A DNA stretch of 50,453 nucleotides from Planctomycetaceae bacterium (GTDB lineage Bacteria > Planctomycetota > Planctomycetia > Planctomycetales > Planctomycetaceae), in contig WFTL01000043.1 of NCBI GenBank assembly GCA_015485495.1, positions 1 through 50,453 of the forward strand, in the 5' to 3' direction. A model generated the notes under the pieces. It did not search any database, was not told where the DNA came from, and saw nothing but the letters and a program-made list of their open reading frames with translations. Positions 8,825 to 17,771 of the stretch are shown here, one piece after another; within the stretch, counting starts at the first letter, position 1, and each line of letters starts with the position of its first letter. A program made the position numbers and the translations under genes.

Positions 8825-10162
8825 ATGCTGACACTGTTCGGACGGTCTGCCCGCATGTGTGACGGCATCGATCGTCGATCGTTTCTGCAGATCGGCGGCC
8901 TTGTCGGGGGGCTGGGCCTGCCCGACATTCTGCGGGCACAGGCGGCCTCACCGGTCGATCTGTCGCACAAGGCGGTCATCAACATTTTTCTGGCCGGTGG
9001 TCCTCCGCACCAGGACATGTGGGACATCAAGACAGAAGCTCCGGCTGAGATTCGCGGTGAGTTTTCCCCGATTGCCACGTCCGTTCCCGGAATTCAGATC
9101 GGCGAATGTTTTCCGAAGCTGGCGGCCATCATGGACCGGCTGGTTGTGATTCGGTCGGTGGTCGGCTGCAGCGGAGCGCATGATGCATATCAGTGTCTGT
9201 CCGGATGGAAGCGGAACGACCTGCGGTCCATCGGCGGGCGGCCATCCATCGGGTCGGCTCTGGCGCGTCTGAAAGGCCCCGTGGACCCCGGTGTTCCCCC
9301 TTCGGTGGCTCTGGCAGCCCGGACAAGTCATGTGCCGTGGTCGGAACCCGGATCGCCCGGATTTCTCGGACCCGCCTGGCAGGCCTTCCGTCCGAGTCAC
9401 GAAGGTGCCGACAACCTGCGGCTGAACGGTGTCACGCTGGACCGGCTGCATGATCGTCGGGCCCTGCTGACCAGCCTGGACCGGCTCAAACGGGCAGCCG
9501 ACATCAGCGGCAGTCTGGAGGGGATGGATGCCTTCAATCAGGCGGCCTTTGGTGTGCTGACCTCCAGCCGTCTGGCGGACGCTCTGGATATCACTCAGGA
9601 ACCGCAGGAAGTACGCGATCGTTACGGGGACGGGAAGCCGTACAAATATCAGTATGACGGAGCGCCCACGTGCAACGACCATCTTCTCATCGCCCGGCGC
9701 CTTGTGGAAGTCGGAGTTCGGTCGGTGACGCTGTCCTACGGACGCTGGGACAGTCACGGCGCCAATTTCGATCTCGTGCGACACCACGGCACCCGACTGG
9801 ATCAGGCTGTCAGTGCTCTGGTGACCGATCTGGAAGAACGCGGCATGCTGGACGACGTCACGGTGCTCGTCTGGGGAGAATTCGGTCGCACGCCCCGCAT
9901 CAACAAACAGGCCGGCCGCGATCACTGGCCGCGCGTCAGTTGTGCACTCATGGCCGGCGGCGGTATGAAAGCCGGCCAGGTGATCGGCAGCACCAATCGT
10001 CTGGGAGAATATGCCGTGGAACGCCCGGTCGATGTGCAGGAAGTGGTGGCGACGGTGTACCACAACCTGGGAATCGATCCGATGACCACGACACTCACCG
10101 ATCCCACCGGGCGCCCGCAGTTCCTGGTCAATAAGCGGATTCCGGTGGCTGAGCTTGTCTGA
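8825..10162 (+). CDS. Second DUF1501 protein, Tat-exported
   Basis: The product is a 445-residue DUF1501 protein. The N-terminus has a clear twin-arginine signal (DRRSFLQIGGLVGGLGLPD). Family blocks include NIFLAGGPPHQDMWD, GRWDSHGANFD, VLVWGEFGRTPRIN and AGRDHWPRVS. ATG 8825 is chosen because GAGG (8813-8816) lies eight bases before it and the Tat signal begins there, although the frame is open from 8675. Unlike the copy at 6207 it has no adjacent DUF1549/DUF1553 partner. Instead it overlaps the next gene by eight bases, suggesting translational coupling. The family role is unknown. Confidence 0.92.
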   Translation: MLTLFGRSARMCDGIDRRSFLQIGGLVGGLGLPDILRAQAASPVDLSHKAVINIFLAGGPPHQDMWDIKTEAPAEIRGEFSPIATSVPGIQIGECFPKLAAIMDRLVVIRSVVGCSGAHDAYQCLSGWKRNDLRSIGGRPSIGSALARLKGPVDPGVPPSVALAARTSHVPWSEPGSPGFLGPAWQAFRPSHEGADNLRLNGVTLDRLHDRRALLTSLDRLKRAADISGSLEGMDAFNQAAFGVLTSSRLADALDITQEPQEVRDRYGDGKPYKYQYDGAPTCNDHLLIARRLVEVGVRSVTLSYGRWDSHGANFDLVRHHGTRLDQAVSALVTDLEERGMLDDVTVLVWGEFGRTPRINKQAGRDHWPRVSCALMAGGGMKAGQVIGSTNRLGEYAVERPVDVQEVVATVYHNLGIDPMTTTLTDPTGRPQFLVNKRIPVAELV

Positions 10163-11561
10163 ACGTGTCGGTCCCGTGGCGTGCGGACATCAGACGACCG
10201 GCCGGATCACTGTGGCGGTCCTGGTGATCCTGGTCGGTGGTTCCGCAGGATTCGCGGATGCATCATCCGGCTGGTCGGCGGCCTGGAGAACACCTGCCGG
10301 TCCGGATGGGATCTGTGCCGTCAGCGGCCGCTGGCTGAAGCTGCCGCCATCGCATCAGGACGTCCTGCGCGCCTGGGCCGGCATCCGAACCCATGATCCG
10401 ACAGACTCGGCCTGCTGTGTCATTCGGCAGCGGCACGACCGGCAGCGCGATCGCCAGATACGCCGGTGGCAGGCAGACATTCAGGACGGCTGTGGTCCGC
10501 AGGAACTGTCCCGGCGTCGGCAGCAGACGTCCTGCTTCACGGCGCGATACACGGATTTCGTGGTCATTCAGCAGCCCGGTACTGCGGTTCCGCTGCTGCT
10601 GGTCGATGAAAATGCCGATGGCGTGCTGGAAGTGCCGGGGGAAGTGCCGGAGTCCGGCCTGAATCCTGACGCGGCATCGGAGAACGACTGGACGACGTGG
10701 CTGATGATTCAGCCGAACGGGGACGGAACCATTCGCAGTGCCGGTCTGCCGGAACTGCCGGAGCCGCCGGAACCACCGGAGATCGAAGGCCCTGCGCCGC
10801 AGACGCTTCCTGAACGTCTCATGCATCGGCTGCGCCGTCTGGATCATCCGGTTCATCGGAAGCGCCATCTGCCGGAAATCGAAGCGACCGCCGACAGGCT
10901 GCTCGCATTCCTTTCGAAATCCGATTCCGCGAACCGGCCGCTTCTGGCGGAAGTTCTGTACCGCAAAGGGCGGGCCATCGCCTACCGGGATCTGCCGGAT
11001 GTCCGGGCCGTGCATCCGGTGGATGATCCGGCTGCTTTGCAGAAACGGTTCGAAGCCTGTTACCGGCGTCTGGCGGAACTGGTGGATATGACTCAGCCGG
11101 CCTGGATTCTGCTGGCGGTTCGCCGTGAACGGCGTCGCGGCTGCCCGGGCCGTGCTCTGGAACTGCTGGAACAGTATCGGCGGACGCACCCGAATCCGGT
11201 GTGGTATCTGAAGAAGCGGACGGACCTGCTGAACGAGCTGGGTCTGTCGACCGCAGCTCATCAGACCGCCTGTGCCCGGTGGCTGTCCGGCGCTCCGCCG
11301 CGGCAGCCGGTGCCCGTGATACTGTCTGTGTACACAGCCGGTGAGGTTCCTTCGACATCAGGGAACTGGCGACCCGATGCTCCGTGGCGAACCCGGTCTC
11401 CGCGATTCTGTCGAGTAGCTTCCGATCGTCTGGAAGCGGTTGTCTGGCTGCTGCCGTTTCGCAGCTACGAATGGTCCGTGGGAACCCGTCGCACTGGCTG
11501 GACGCTGGATGCTTCCTTCGTCCGATCCGGCTGCCGCCGAACGGTGAGGCTTCATCCCTGA
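10155..11561 (+). CDS. Hypothetical exported protein, start and end uncertain
   Basis: The 468-residue frame overlaps the preceding DUF1501 gene by eight bases and probably shares its transcript. The only start at this position is TTG; internal GTG codons are alternatives. An early hydrophobic segment (TVAVLVILVGGSAGFA) suggests a signal peptide. The middle has an acidic/proline linker (ELPEPPEPPE) and then a helical region (about 215-375) resembling TPR-type repeats. After roughly position 11300 the bias to G/C at third codon positions fades and the protein turns arginine/serine/proline-rich. The true C-terminus may therefore lie earlier, or a frameshift may be present. No family is recognised. 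Confidence 0.55.
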   Translation: MSERVGPVACGHQTTGRITVAVLVILVGGSAGFADASSGWSAAWRTPAGPDGICAVSGRWLKLPPSHQDVLRAWAGIRTHDPTDSACCVIRQRHDRQRDRQIRRWQADIQDGCGPQELSRRRQQTSCFTARYTDFVVIQQPGTAVPLLLVDENADGVLEVPGEVPESGLNPDAASENDWTTWLMIQPNGDGTIRSAGLPELPEPPEPPEIEGPAPQTLPERLMHRLRRLDHPVHRKRHLPEIEATADRLLAFLSKSDSANRPLLAEVLYRKGRAIAYRDLPDVRAVHPVDDPAALQKRFEACYRRLAELVDMTQPAWILLAVRRERRRGCPGRALELLEQYRRTHPNPVWYLKKRTDLLNELGLSTAAHQTACARWLSGAPPRQPVPVILSVYTAGEVPSTSGNWRPDAPWRTRSPRFCRVASDRLEAVVWLLPFRSYEWSVGTRRTGWTLDASFVRSGCRRTVRLHP

Positions 11562-11644
11562 CGCATCCGTCCGCCGCCGGCAGCGCGATGCCGACAGCGA
11601 CGAACGGGTGTCCGGCCGAGAGCGGTTTCCCAGGAGCAGCCGAA

Positions 11645-12277
11645 TCAGTCGGGCAGCACCATCACTTCCACTTTCCGGATTTCCACCCGGCTGCCGGGGT
11701 CATGATGCTGGAACGCGAAGTGACCTTCCCGGAACGTCTGTTCGAAATCCAGGTATTCGTAGAGTTCGTTTCCATCCACCGTGACACGGATGCGGGTGTT
11801 GGGCCGTCCGCGCCACACGTTGTCCTGAACGCGGATTTCGTAGGTGAACCAGGTATCCGGTTCGACCAGACGCTGATAAACGTGGCACATTCCGTACAGG
11901 GAACCGGTGCGGATGGGATCACGGTGCGTGCTGTCGATCTGAGCTTCGTAGCCGTCGGCAAATCCCGGCCGGCGCGTGGTCCGAAAATACAGTCCCGAAT
12001 TTCCTCCGTCGCTGATGCGAATTTCCGCCCGGTAGCGAAAATTTCTGTACGGGCCGCTGGTGTGGACGAGCATCGACGGGGCTCCCGATCCGACCAGGGC
12101 GCCGTTTTCGACCTTCCAGACACTGCCTTCCCGTCCCACGACTTCCCAGCCGTTCATGGTTTTCCCGTCGAACAGAGACACCCAGGAACCTTCTTCGTCT
12201 GCCTGGCAGCAGGAGGCGGCAGCGACAATCAGAAAAGCGGAAACCGAACGAATCGACATTTTCAGCCATCCGGACAT
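11645..12277 (-). CDS. DUF1080 (3-keto-disaccharide hydrolase-like) secreted protein
   Basis: This 210-residue protein consists of a signal peptide and one DUF1080 domain (PF06439), a concanavalin-like beta-sandwich abundant in planctomycetes. Some members act as 3-keto-disaccharide hydrolases; most are uncharacterised. The signal peptide is about residues 1-26, possibly of lipoprotein type (AAASCC). The domain starts with the typical WVSLFDGKTMNGWEVVG and includes GNSGLYFRT and GYEAQIDST. ATG 12277 is used because GAAGGA lies just upstream on this strand; ATG 12259 is an alternative. A promoter candidate lies 44-72 bases upstream. Confidence 0.9.
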   Translation of the reverse strand: MSGWLKMSIRSVSAFLIVAAASCCQADEEGSWVSLFDGKTMNGWEVVGREGSVWKVENGALVGSGAPSMLVHTSGPYRNFRYRAEIRISDGGNSGLYFRTTRRPGFADGYEAQIDSTHRDPIRTGSLYGMCHVYQRLVEPDTWFTYEIRVQDNVWRGRPNTRIRVTVDGNELYEYLDFEQTFREGHFAFQHHDPGSRVEIRKVEVMVLPD

Positions 12278-12320
12278 GGAGCATCCTTCATCATCAGGAA
12301 ACGGGAAACAGACAGGACCC

Positions 12321-12349
12321 ACTATGCAGTGCGTCTGGGGGCGTTGCAA
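12321..12349 (-). promoter_or_regulatory. Candidate sigma-70 promoter for the DUF1080 gene
   Basis: On the minus strand TTGCAA (12349-12344) is followed after 17 bases by CATAGT (12326-12321), each matching the consensus at four of six positions. Transcription would start near 12314, giving a leader of under 40 bases before ATG 12277. It was found by eye and is not unique enough to be sure. Confidence 0.4.
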
Positions 12350-12393
12350 TGCACCTTTGGGGGCTTTCCGAGTTCGCGAACCCGAGTTCCCGT

Positions 12394-12411
12394 CGGGACG
12401 CAGTCGTCCCG
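12394..12411 (-). terminator. Hairpin after xseA
   Basis: CGGGACG (12394-12400) pairs with CGTCCCG (12405-12411) around the loop CAGT. It lies twelve bases past the xseA stop, in the right place to end that transcript. There is no following T-run on the minus strand, so intrinsic termination is doubtful. Confidence 0.35.
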
Positions 12412-12422
12412 GAGACCGGTTT

Positions 12423-13649
12423 TCAGGACGGTATGCCGCCGGGTGGATCGCTGCGTGCTGCAGACACGACGACGGATGTGATTTCTCCGTCGGCCAGCCG
12501 TGTGCAGATGGTTTCATCGGCGTTCACCTGGTCGGCCGATGTGATCAGAGTGCCGTCCGGGTGTGTGGTCAGCGAATACCCGCGGGAAAGAACGCGCAGC
12601 GGGCTGAGTGCATCCAGGGCGGCCGACAGAGCCGCCAGATGCAGCCGGCGGCGTTCCAGCATCTGGTCGACAGCCTGCCGGCCGCGTTCTGCCAGTTCGT
12701 CCAGGTGGCGGCGGCGGTCGTCTGTGAGCAGATGCGGGCGGGTCAGGACCGGTCGGGAACGCAGCGCGGACAGACGCAGCCGCATCTGTTCCAGCCGACC
12801 GGCCAGGCTGCGTTCCAGGCGGCGGGCAAGCTGCAGAAGCTGTCCTCGGAGTTCGCCGCGGGCGGGAACAACCAGTTCCGCGGCTTCACTGGGCGTCAGG
12901 GCCCGTCGGTCGGCCGCCAGATCGGCGATGGACACATCCGTTTCGTGCCCCACGGCGGCCACCACCGGCACGGGGCATTCCACGATGGCACGGGCCACGA
13001 TTTCTTCATTGAATGCCCACAGGTCTTCCAGACTGCCGCCTCCCCGTCCGGTGATCACCACGTCGATTTCCGGCAGGTGGGTCACCGATCGCAGAGCTTC
13101 GGCGATGCGTCCGGCCGCTTCCTTCCCCTGAACGGGAACCGGAACAATCAGAATGCGGGCCGCGGGCCAGCGGCGCACGATCACCTGAATCATGTCCCGC
13201 ACGGCGGCTCCGGTCGGACTGGTGACCAGAGCGATGCGGCGGGGGATCCGGGGCAGCGGCCGTTTGCGTTCCGGGTCGAACAGTCCTTCCGCTGCCAGTT
13301 TTTCCTTCATCTGGCGAAAGGCGAGTTCCAGTTCTCCCACACCCTGCGGCTGCAGATGGCGGATGATGAACTGGCAGGTGCCGCGGGCCACATAAACCTG
13401 CAGTCCGCCGGTTGCCAGAACACTCATTCCATCCTGCGGTTCGAAACGCAGTCCCGCAGCGGTGCTCCGCCAGATGACCGCACGGATTTCGGCCGTTTCG
13501 TCTTTCAGTGTGAGATACCAGTGTCCGGCCGGCGATCTGCGGCAGTTGGACAGTTCCCCTTCGACCGTGCACGGCGGCAGGGCCGTTTCCACGACCTCCC
13601 GCAGTGTTTCCACCAGTTCCGTCACGCTGATGATCGGCAGGTCACTCAT
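12423..13649 (-). CDS. xseA: Exodeoxyribonuclease VII large subunit
   Basis: XseA is the catalytic subunit of exonuclease VII, which degrades single-stranded DNA from both ends in repair. The product has 408 residues, near the usual length. An N-terminal OB-fold (EGELSNCRRSPAGHWYLTLKD) is followed by the catalytic domain with ALVTSPTGAAVRDM, ITGRGGGSLEDLWAFNEE and VGHETDVSIADLAADRRALTPSEAAE. A long arginine-rich coiled coil and a C-terminal LRVLSRGYSLT motif complete it. The small-subunit gene xseB is not next to it and is not seen in this window. Its start overlaps the TerC-family stop by four bases, so the two are probably translationally coupled. Confidence 0.96.
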   Translation of the reverse strand: MSDLPIISVTELVETLREVVETALPPCTVEGELSNCRRSPAGHWYLTLKDETAEIRAVIWRSTAAGLRFEPQDGMSVLATGGLQVYVARGTCQFIIRHLQPQGVGELELAFRQMKEKLAAEGLFDPERKRPLPRIPRRIALVTSPTGAAVRDMIQVIVRRWPAARILIVPVPVQGKEAAGRIAEALRSVTHLPEIDVVITGRGGGSLEDLWAFNEEIVARAIVECPVPVVAAVGHETDVSIADLAADRRALTPSEAAELVVPARGELRGQLLQLARRLERSLAGRLEQMRLRLSALRSRPVLTRPHLLTDDRRRHLDELAERGRQAVDQMLERRRLHLAALSAALDALSPLRVLSRGYSLTTHPDGTLITSADQVNADETICTRLADGEITSVVVSAARSDPPGGIPS

Positions 13650-14398
13650 GGTTGCCGTTCCTGCCTCTGCAGCCGGATGTTGATCATTTCCACAGCCAGG
13701 GAGAACGCCATGGCGAAGTAGATGTAGCCTTTGTTCACCTGAGTTCCCACAGCTTCGGCCACCAGCATGACACCGATGAGAATGAGAAAGCTGAGAGCCA
13801 GGATTTTGAGCGTCGGGTGGTGTTTCACGAAGCGGCTGACATGCTCCGCGAACAGCATCATCACGGCAACCGCCAGGACGACCGCCGCGATCATCACGGT
13901 CAGGTCATCCGCCATGCCGACCGCTGTGATAACCGAGTCCAGTGAAAACACGACGTCCAGCACGGCGATCTGCACGAGAACACCGACGAAACCCGGCGTC
14001 GGAGTGATCCGGTGCGGCCGGTCTTCCGGCTCGAAGCGGGCGTGGATTTCCAGAACGCTCTTGCCGATCAGGAACAGCCCGCCGCTGACAAGAATCATGT
14101 CCCGCCAGGACACGTGAAGAATCTCTTCCCAGTGTTCCGGACTGACCTGCTGCAGCCAGGTTTCGGAAACGCCCAGAGTCGACAGTCGGAACACCGTGTC
14201 TGTCAGGCCCAGTACCCATTTGATGGCGAACAGCAGGGCGATTCGGGATGCCATGGCCAGAACCAGACCGGCTCTCCGGGCCACCGCCTGCCGGTTCTCG
14301 GGAAGCCGATCGGTGAGAATCGTGATGAAGATGATGTTGTCGATGCCCAGCACGATCTCCATCAGAGTCAGTGCCAGCAGTGCGGCCATGGCATCCAT
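13646..14398 (-). CDS. TerC-family integral membrane protein
   Basis: This 250-residue polytopic protein has about seven membrane segments and belongs to the TerC family, whose members are linked to metal efflux (manganese, tellurite) at the inner membrane. The two diagnostic acidic membrane motifs are present: ALTLMEIVLGIDNIIF near the N-terminus and VLDVVFSLDSVITAVG in the middle. ATG 14398 has AGGA about ten bases upstream. It is the first gene of a two-gene unit with xseA. The family is certain; the transported ion is not. Confidence 0.93.
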   Translation of the reverse strand: MDAMAALLALTLMEIVLGIDNIIFITILTDRLPENRQAVARRAGLVLAMASRIALLFAIKWVLGLTDTVFRLSTLGVSETWLQQVSPEHWEEILHVSWRDMILVSGGLFLIGKSVLEIHARFEPEDRPHRITPTPGFVGVLVQIAVLDVVFSLDSVITAVGMADDLTVMIAAVVLAVAVMMLFAEHVSRFVKHHPTLKILALSFLILIGVMLVAEAVGTQVNKGYIYFAMAFSLAVEMINIRLQRQERQP

Positions 14399-14707
14399 CG
14401 ACGGTCTTTCCTGAATGATCTGCCGCGGCAGCGGTCCGTCTGTCCGGTCTGCAGCGGATCTTCGGTCTGCACGGATTCTGAGTCAAGCTGGCCGAAAATC
14501 ATCGGAAAGCCGGTTCGGGCAGGTGCTGTCCGCGGACCGGATGGCAGAAGACATCCTAGGGTTCCGTATCCCCTCTTCTGACAGCATGCCGACCGGATGT
14601 CGGTTCGACAGTCGGCGCCGTCCGGCCATTCCGGGCCGCCGGACAGGTCAAAGCCGGTGCGCCGCTGATCGGTGCTGCGCACCTGAAATCTTCTGAGGGG
14701 ACTTACG
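14399..14707. other. Divergent promoter region, TerC gene / response regulator
   Basis: This 309-base gap must hold the promoters for the TerC-xseA unit and for the response regulator. I see one inverted repeat, GTCCGGC (14620-14626) with GCCGGAC (14638-14644), and the ribosome site GAGGGG (14695-14700) of the response regulator. No sigma-54 -24/-12 element or strong -10 box was found. Confidence 0.5.
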
Positions 14708-16108
14708 ATGGCGACAGCTTATTCCGGTTCGCTGCTGGTCGTTGACGACGACAAACACATTCGGTCAGCCATGGCCGACTACCTGCGCAGTCTGGGACAC
14801 CGTACGGAAACGGCTCAGGACTGTTCCGAAGCCATGCAGCGGATGGACGAATATCCGTTCGAAGTGGTCATCTGCGATGTCAATCTGCCGGACCGCGACG
14901 GTTTCGAACTGTTGCAGTGGGCGCGGGAACACGTCCCGGGAACAGCCGTGATTCTGCTGACCGGATACGGAACCATCGAAAGTGCGGTGGAAGCCATTCG
15001 CATGGGGGCCTTCGACTATCTGACCAAACCGGTCATCGATGAAGAACTCAGTCTGTCCATCGAACGGGCCATCGGACAGCGACAGATTCTGCAGGAGAAC
15101 GAGCAGCTCAGAGAACAACTGAACGAAAAGCACGGGCTGTCCAGCATCATCGGCAAAGACTACAAGATGCTGCGGATGTTCGAACTGATCGAAAGTGTGG
15201 CCGACACGCGCACCACCGTGCTCATTCTGGGTGAAAGCGGAACCGGCAAAACGATGACGGCCCGCAGCATTCATCAGCTGAGCAACCGGGCCGACAAGCC
15301 GTTCGTGGAAGTCGCCTGCGGGGCGCTTCCTGACAATCTGCTGGAAAGCGAACTGTTCGGGCACGTGGCCGGGGCCTTCACGGGAGCCAGTCACGACAAG
15401 GTCGGAAAGTTCCTGCAGGCCGACGGCGGCACGCTGTTTCTCGACGAAATCGCCACCGCGTCCCCGCAGCTCCAGGTGAAGCTGCTGCGGGTCCTGCAGG
15501 ATCGGGAATTCGAACCGGTCGGCGGCAACGAAACGCACAAGGTGGACGTGCGGCTGATTCTGGCAACCAACGAAGATCTGGAACAGGCCGTCCGGCGGGG
15601 CGAATTCCGGGAAGATCTTTATTACCGCATCAATGTGATCACTCTGACCCAGCCGGCACTGCGCGAGCGCATCGGCGACATTCCGCTGCTGGCAGAACAC
15701 TATCTGAAGCAGTTCGCCGAACAGACCGGCCGCCGTCTTCGCGGAATCGATGACCAGGCCATGAAGGCGCTGCAGCAGTATCACTGGCCCGGAAACGTCC
15801 GGGAACTGCTCAACGTCCTGGAACGGGCCGTCGTTCTCTGCCAGGGAGACGTGATCACCGTCAGCGATCTTCCTGAAAAAATCCTGGCACCTCAGGAACG
15901 CCCCGCCGATCTGTCGGCGCGGCTGGAAGGCGGATCGCTGAAATCGGCCCTCACACAGCCCGAACGTCAGCTCATCATCCAGGCCCTGGAAGCGAACGGA
16001 TGGAACCGCCAGAACACGGCGAAAATGCTGGGCATCAACCGGACCACGCTGTACAAGAAAATGAAGCGCTACAACATCGATTTCGAATCGGTGTACAGAC
16101 ACGCCTGA
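14708..16108 (+). CDS. NtrC-type sigma-54 response regulator
   Basis: The 466-residue product has the complete three-domain NtrC layout. The receiver (about 8-122) has the acidic pocket (VVDDD), phosphoacceptor D57 in [10 protein letters not shown], switch T85 and K107. The AAA+ domain has Walker A GESGTGKT (175-182), the sigma-54 contact loop GAFTGA (222-227), Walker [11 protein letters not shown] and the [10 protein letters not shown] block. A Fis-type helix-turn-helix ends the protein ([20 protein letters not shown]). When phosphorylated it should activate sigma-54 promoters. No histidine kinase lies in the window, so the regulator is an orphan by position and its targets are unknown. GAGGGG lies seven bases before ATG 14708. 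Confidence 0.95.
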   Translation: MATAYSGSLLVVDDDKHIRSAMADYLRSLGHRTETAQDCSEAMQRMDEYPFEVVICDVNLPDRDGFELLQWAREHVPGTAVILLTGYGTIESAVEAIRMGAFDYLTKPVIDEELSLSIERAIGQRQILQENEQLREQLNEKHGLSSIIGKDYKMLRMFELIESVADTRTTVLILGESGTGKTMTARSIHQLSNRADKPFVEVACGALPDNLLESELFGHVAGAFTGASHDKVGKFLQADGGTLFLDEIATASPQLQVKLLRVLQDREFEPVGGNETHKVDVRLILATNEDLEQAVRRGEFREDLYYRINVITLTQPALRERIGDIPLLAEHYLKQFAEQTGRRLRGIDDQAMKALQQYHWPGNVRELLNVLERAVVLCQGDVITVSDLPEKILAPQERPADLSARLEGGSLKSALTQPERQLIIQALEANGWNRQNTAKMLGINRTTLYKKMKRYNIDFESVYRHA

Positions 16109-16235
16109 TCGGCCAGGGGATTTCGTGCGACAGAACGGGTGCGGCCCGGGCCGTCTCCGTTCCACCCGGTGTTCACTGGCAATCCGATCGTGCAGTCCGC
16201 ACAATGCGTCCTGTCATGCGGAACGTCGGTTCGGC

Positions 16236-17720
16236 ATGAATCATGTGCGACGGTGTCTGGTTCTGGTGTGCGACGTGTCCGACATTCGGTCCCTGCCGGG
16301 TCTCCGGCTGTGGTTTCTGCTGCCTGTGCTGCTGTTCACCGGGGAAACAGCCGCCCGGGATCCCAATGTCGTGTTCATTCTGGTCGACGACTGGGGCGTG
16401 ACGGATGCAGCCGTTCTGGGCAGCGACTTTTTCGAAACCCCGGCAATCGATCGGCTGGCAGCCGACGGCCTGCGGTTCACTCAGGCTTATGCGGCTTCTC
16501 CGGTGTGTTCGCCCACGCGGGCCGCGATTCTCACCGGACGCTCTCCGGCGCGTCTGGACATGACCATCTGGCATGAAGGAGCCCGGGACGGCGGACCGAA
16601 AGACCGACCGCTGCTCAACGCCGTCAGCCGGCCGAACCTTCCCCGCGAAGAAGTCACTCTGGCCGAACTGTTCCGAGCCAAAGGCTACGCGACGATTCAT
16701 ATCGGCAAATGGCATCTGGGACGGGCCGCATGGTATCCGGAAACGCAGGGGTACGATCTGAACGTCGGCGGAACATGCTGGGGAGCGCCGGTGTCGTACT
16801 TTTATCCCTATCGAGGTGCCTGGTCGGCCAGCGATCCGGAACTGCGGTACGTGCCGATCGGGCCGGGAAAGGAAGGCGACTACCTGACGGACCGGCTGAC
16901 CGATCATGCCATCGAAGCCGTCCGGCGCCACCGCGGTGAACCGTTCTTTCTGAGTCTGTGGTTTCACACGGTTCACACACCCATCATGGGAAAGCCGAAA
17001 CTGGTCCGGCGGTTTCAGAACCGGTCTCCTGGAGCCGTGCATCGTCATGCGGAATACGCCGCCATGATCGCCTGTCTCGATGACAACATCGGCCGCCTCC
17101 TGAGTGTTCTCGAAGAACTCGATCTGGCAGACGATACGATCGTGGTTCTGACCAGCGACAACGGCGGTGTCGATTTCCCGTCCCGCCGGTCCGGGAACCG
17201 GCCGCCCACGTCCAATGCGCCGTATCGGTCGGGAAAAGGCACCTTATATGAAGGCGGCATTCGGGTTCCGCTCATCATCCGCTGGCCCGGACGCACGCAG
17301 CCGAACGGCATCTGCCGCATCCCGGTCACATCGCAGGATTTTCTGCCGACGTTCGCTGCCGGCTGCGGTCTGGCCGATGATCTTCCGGCGGAATCCGACG
17401 GAATCAGCCTGATGCCGCTGCTGGACAATCCGGAAGCGGACCTGGGCCGCGATACCCTGTACTGGCACTATCCGCACTACTATCCGCGGATGACTCCCGG
17501 CAGTGCCGTTCGCCAGGGCAACTGGAAACTGATTCACTACTACGAAGGTGATCGGACAGAACTGTATGATCTGGCCTCCGATGAAGGAGAAACGACCGAT
17601 CTGGCCCGGCAGCATCCGGACCGCGTCCGCAGGATGCGGCAGCTTCTGGATACGTGGCGGACATCCGTCCAGGCGAAGGCTCCGCGTCCCAATCCCGACT
17701 ACCGCGCCGGAACCCCCTGA
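16236..17720 (+). CDS. Secreted sulfatase
   Basis: The product is a 494-residue sulfatase. A hydrophobic leader (about 24-41) precedes the metal site (FILVDDWGVTDA). The signature CSPTRAAILTGR starts at C91, the residue expected to become formylglycine. HIGKWHLG, LTSDNGGVDFPS and a C-terminal WHYPHYYPR block are further family marks. ATG 16236 is chosen over upstream in-frame starts because it gives the signal peptide close to the mature domain. It resembles the sulfatase at 77-1666 in overall order and may act on a related substrate, but specificity cannot be read from the sequence. The next plus-strand gene starts 52 bases downstream. Confidence 0.92.
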   Translation: MNHVRRCLVLVCDVSDIRSLPGLRLWFLLPVLLFTGETAARDPNVVFILVDDWGVTDAAVLGSDFFETPAIDRLAADGLRFTQAYAASPVCSPTRAAILTGRSPARLDMTIWHEGARDGGPKDRPLLNAVSRPNLPREEVTLAELFRAKGYATIHIGKWHLGRAAWYPETQGYDLNVGGTCWGAPVSYFYPYRGAWSASDPELRYVPIGPGKEGDYLTDRLTDHAIEAVRRHRGEPFFLSLWFHTVHTPIMGKPKLVRRFQNRSPGAVHRHAEYAAMIACLDDNIGRLLSVLEELDLADDTIVVLTSDNGGVDFPSRRSGNRPPTSNAPYRSGKGTLYEGGIRVPLIIRWPGRTQPNGICRIPVTSQDFLPTFAAGCGLADDLPAESDGISLMPLLDNPEADLGRDTLYWHYPHYYPRMTPGSAVRQGNWKLIHYYEGDRTELYDLASDEGETTDLARQHPDRVRRMRQLLDTWRTSVQAKAPRPNPDYRAGTP

Positions 17721-17771
17721 CGTCTTCCGATTCGCATTTCCGTTCTTCAGCTTTTCCTGACCGATCTTTTC

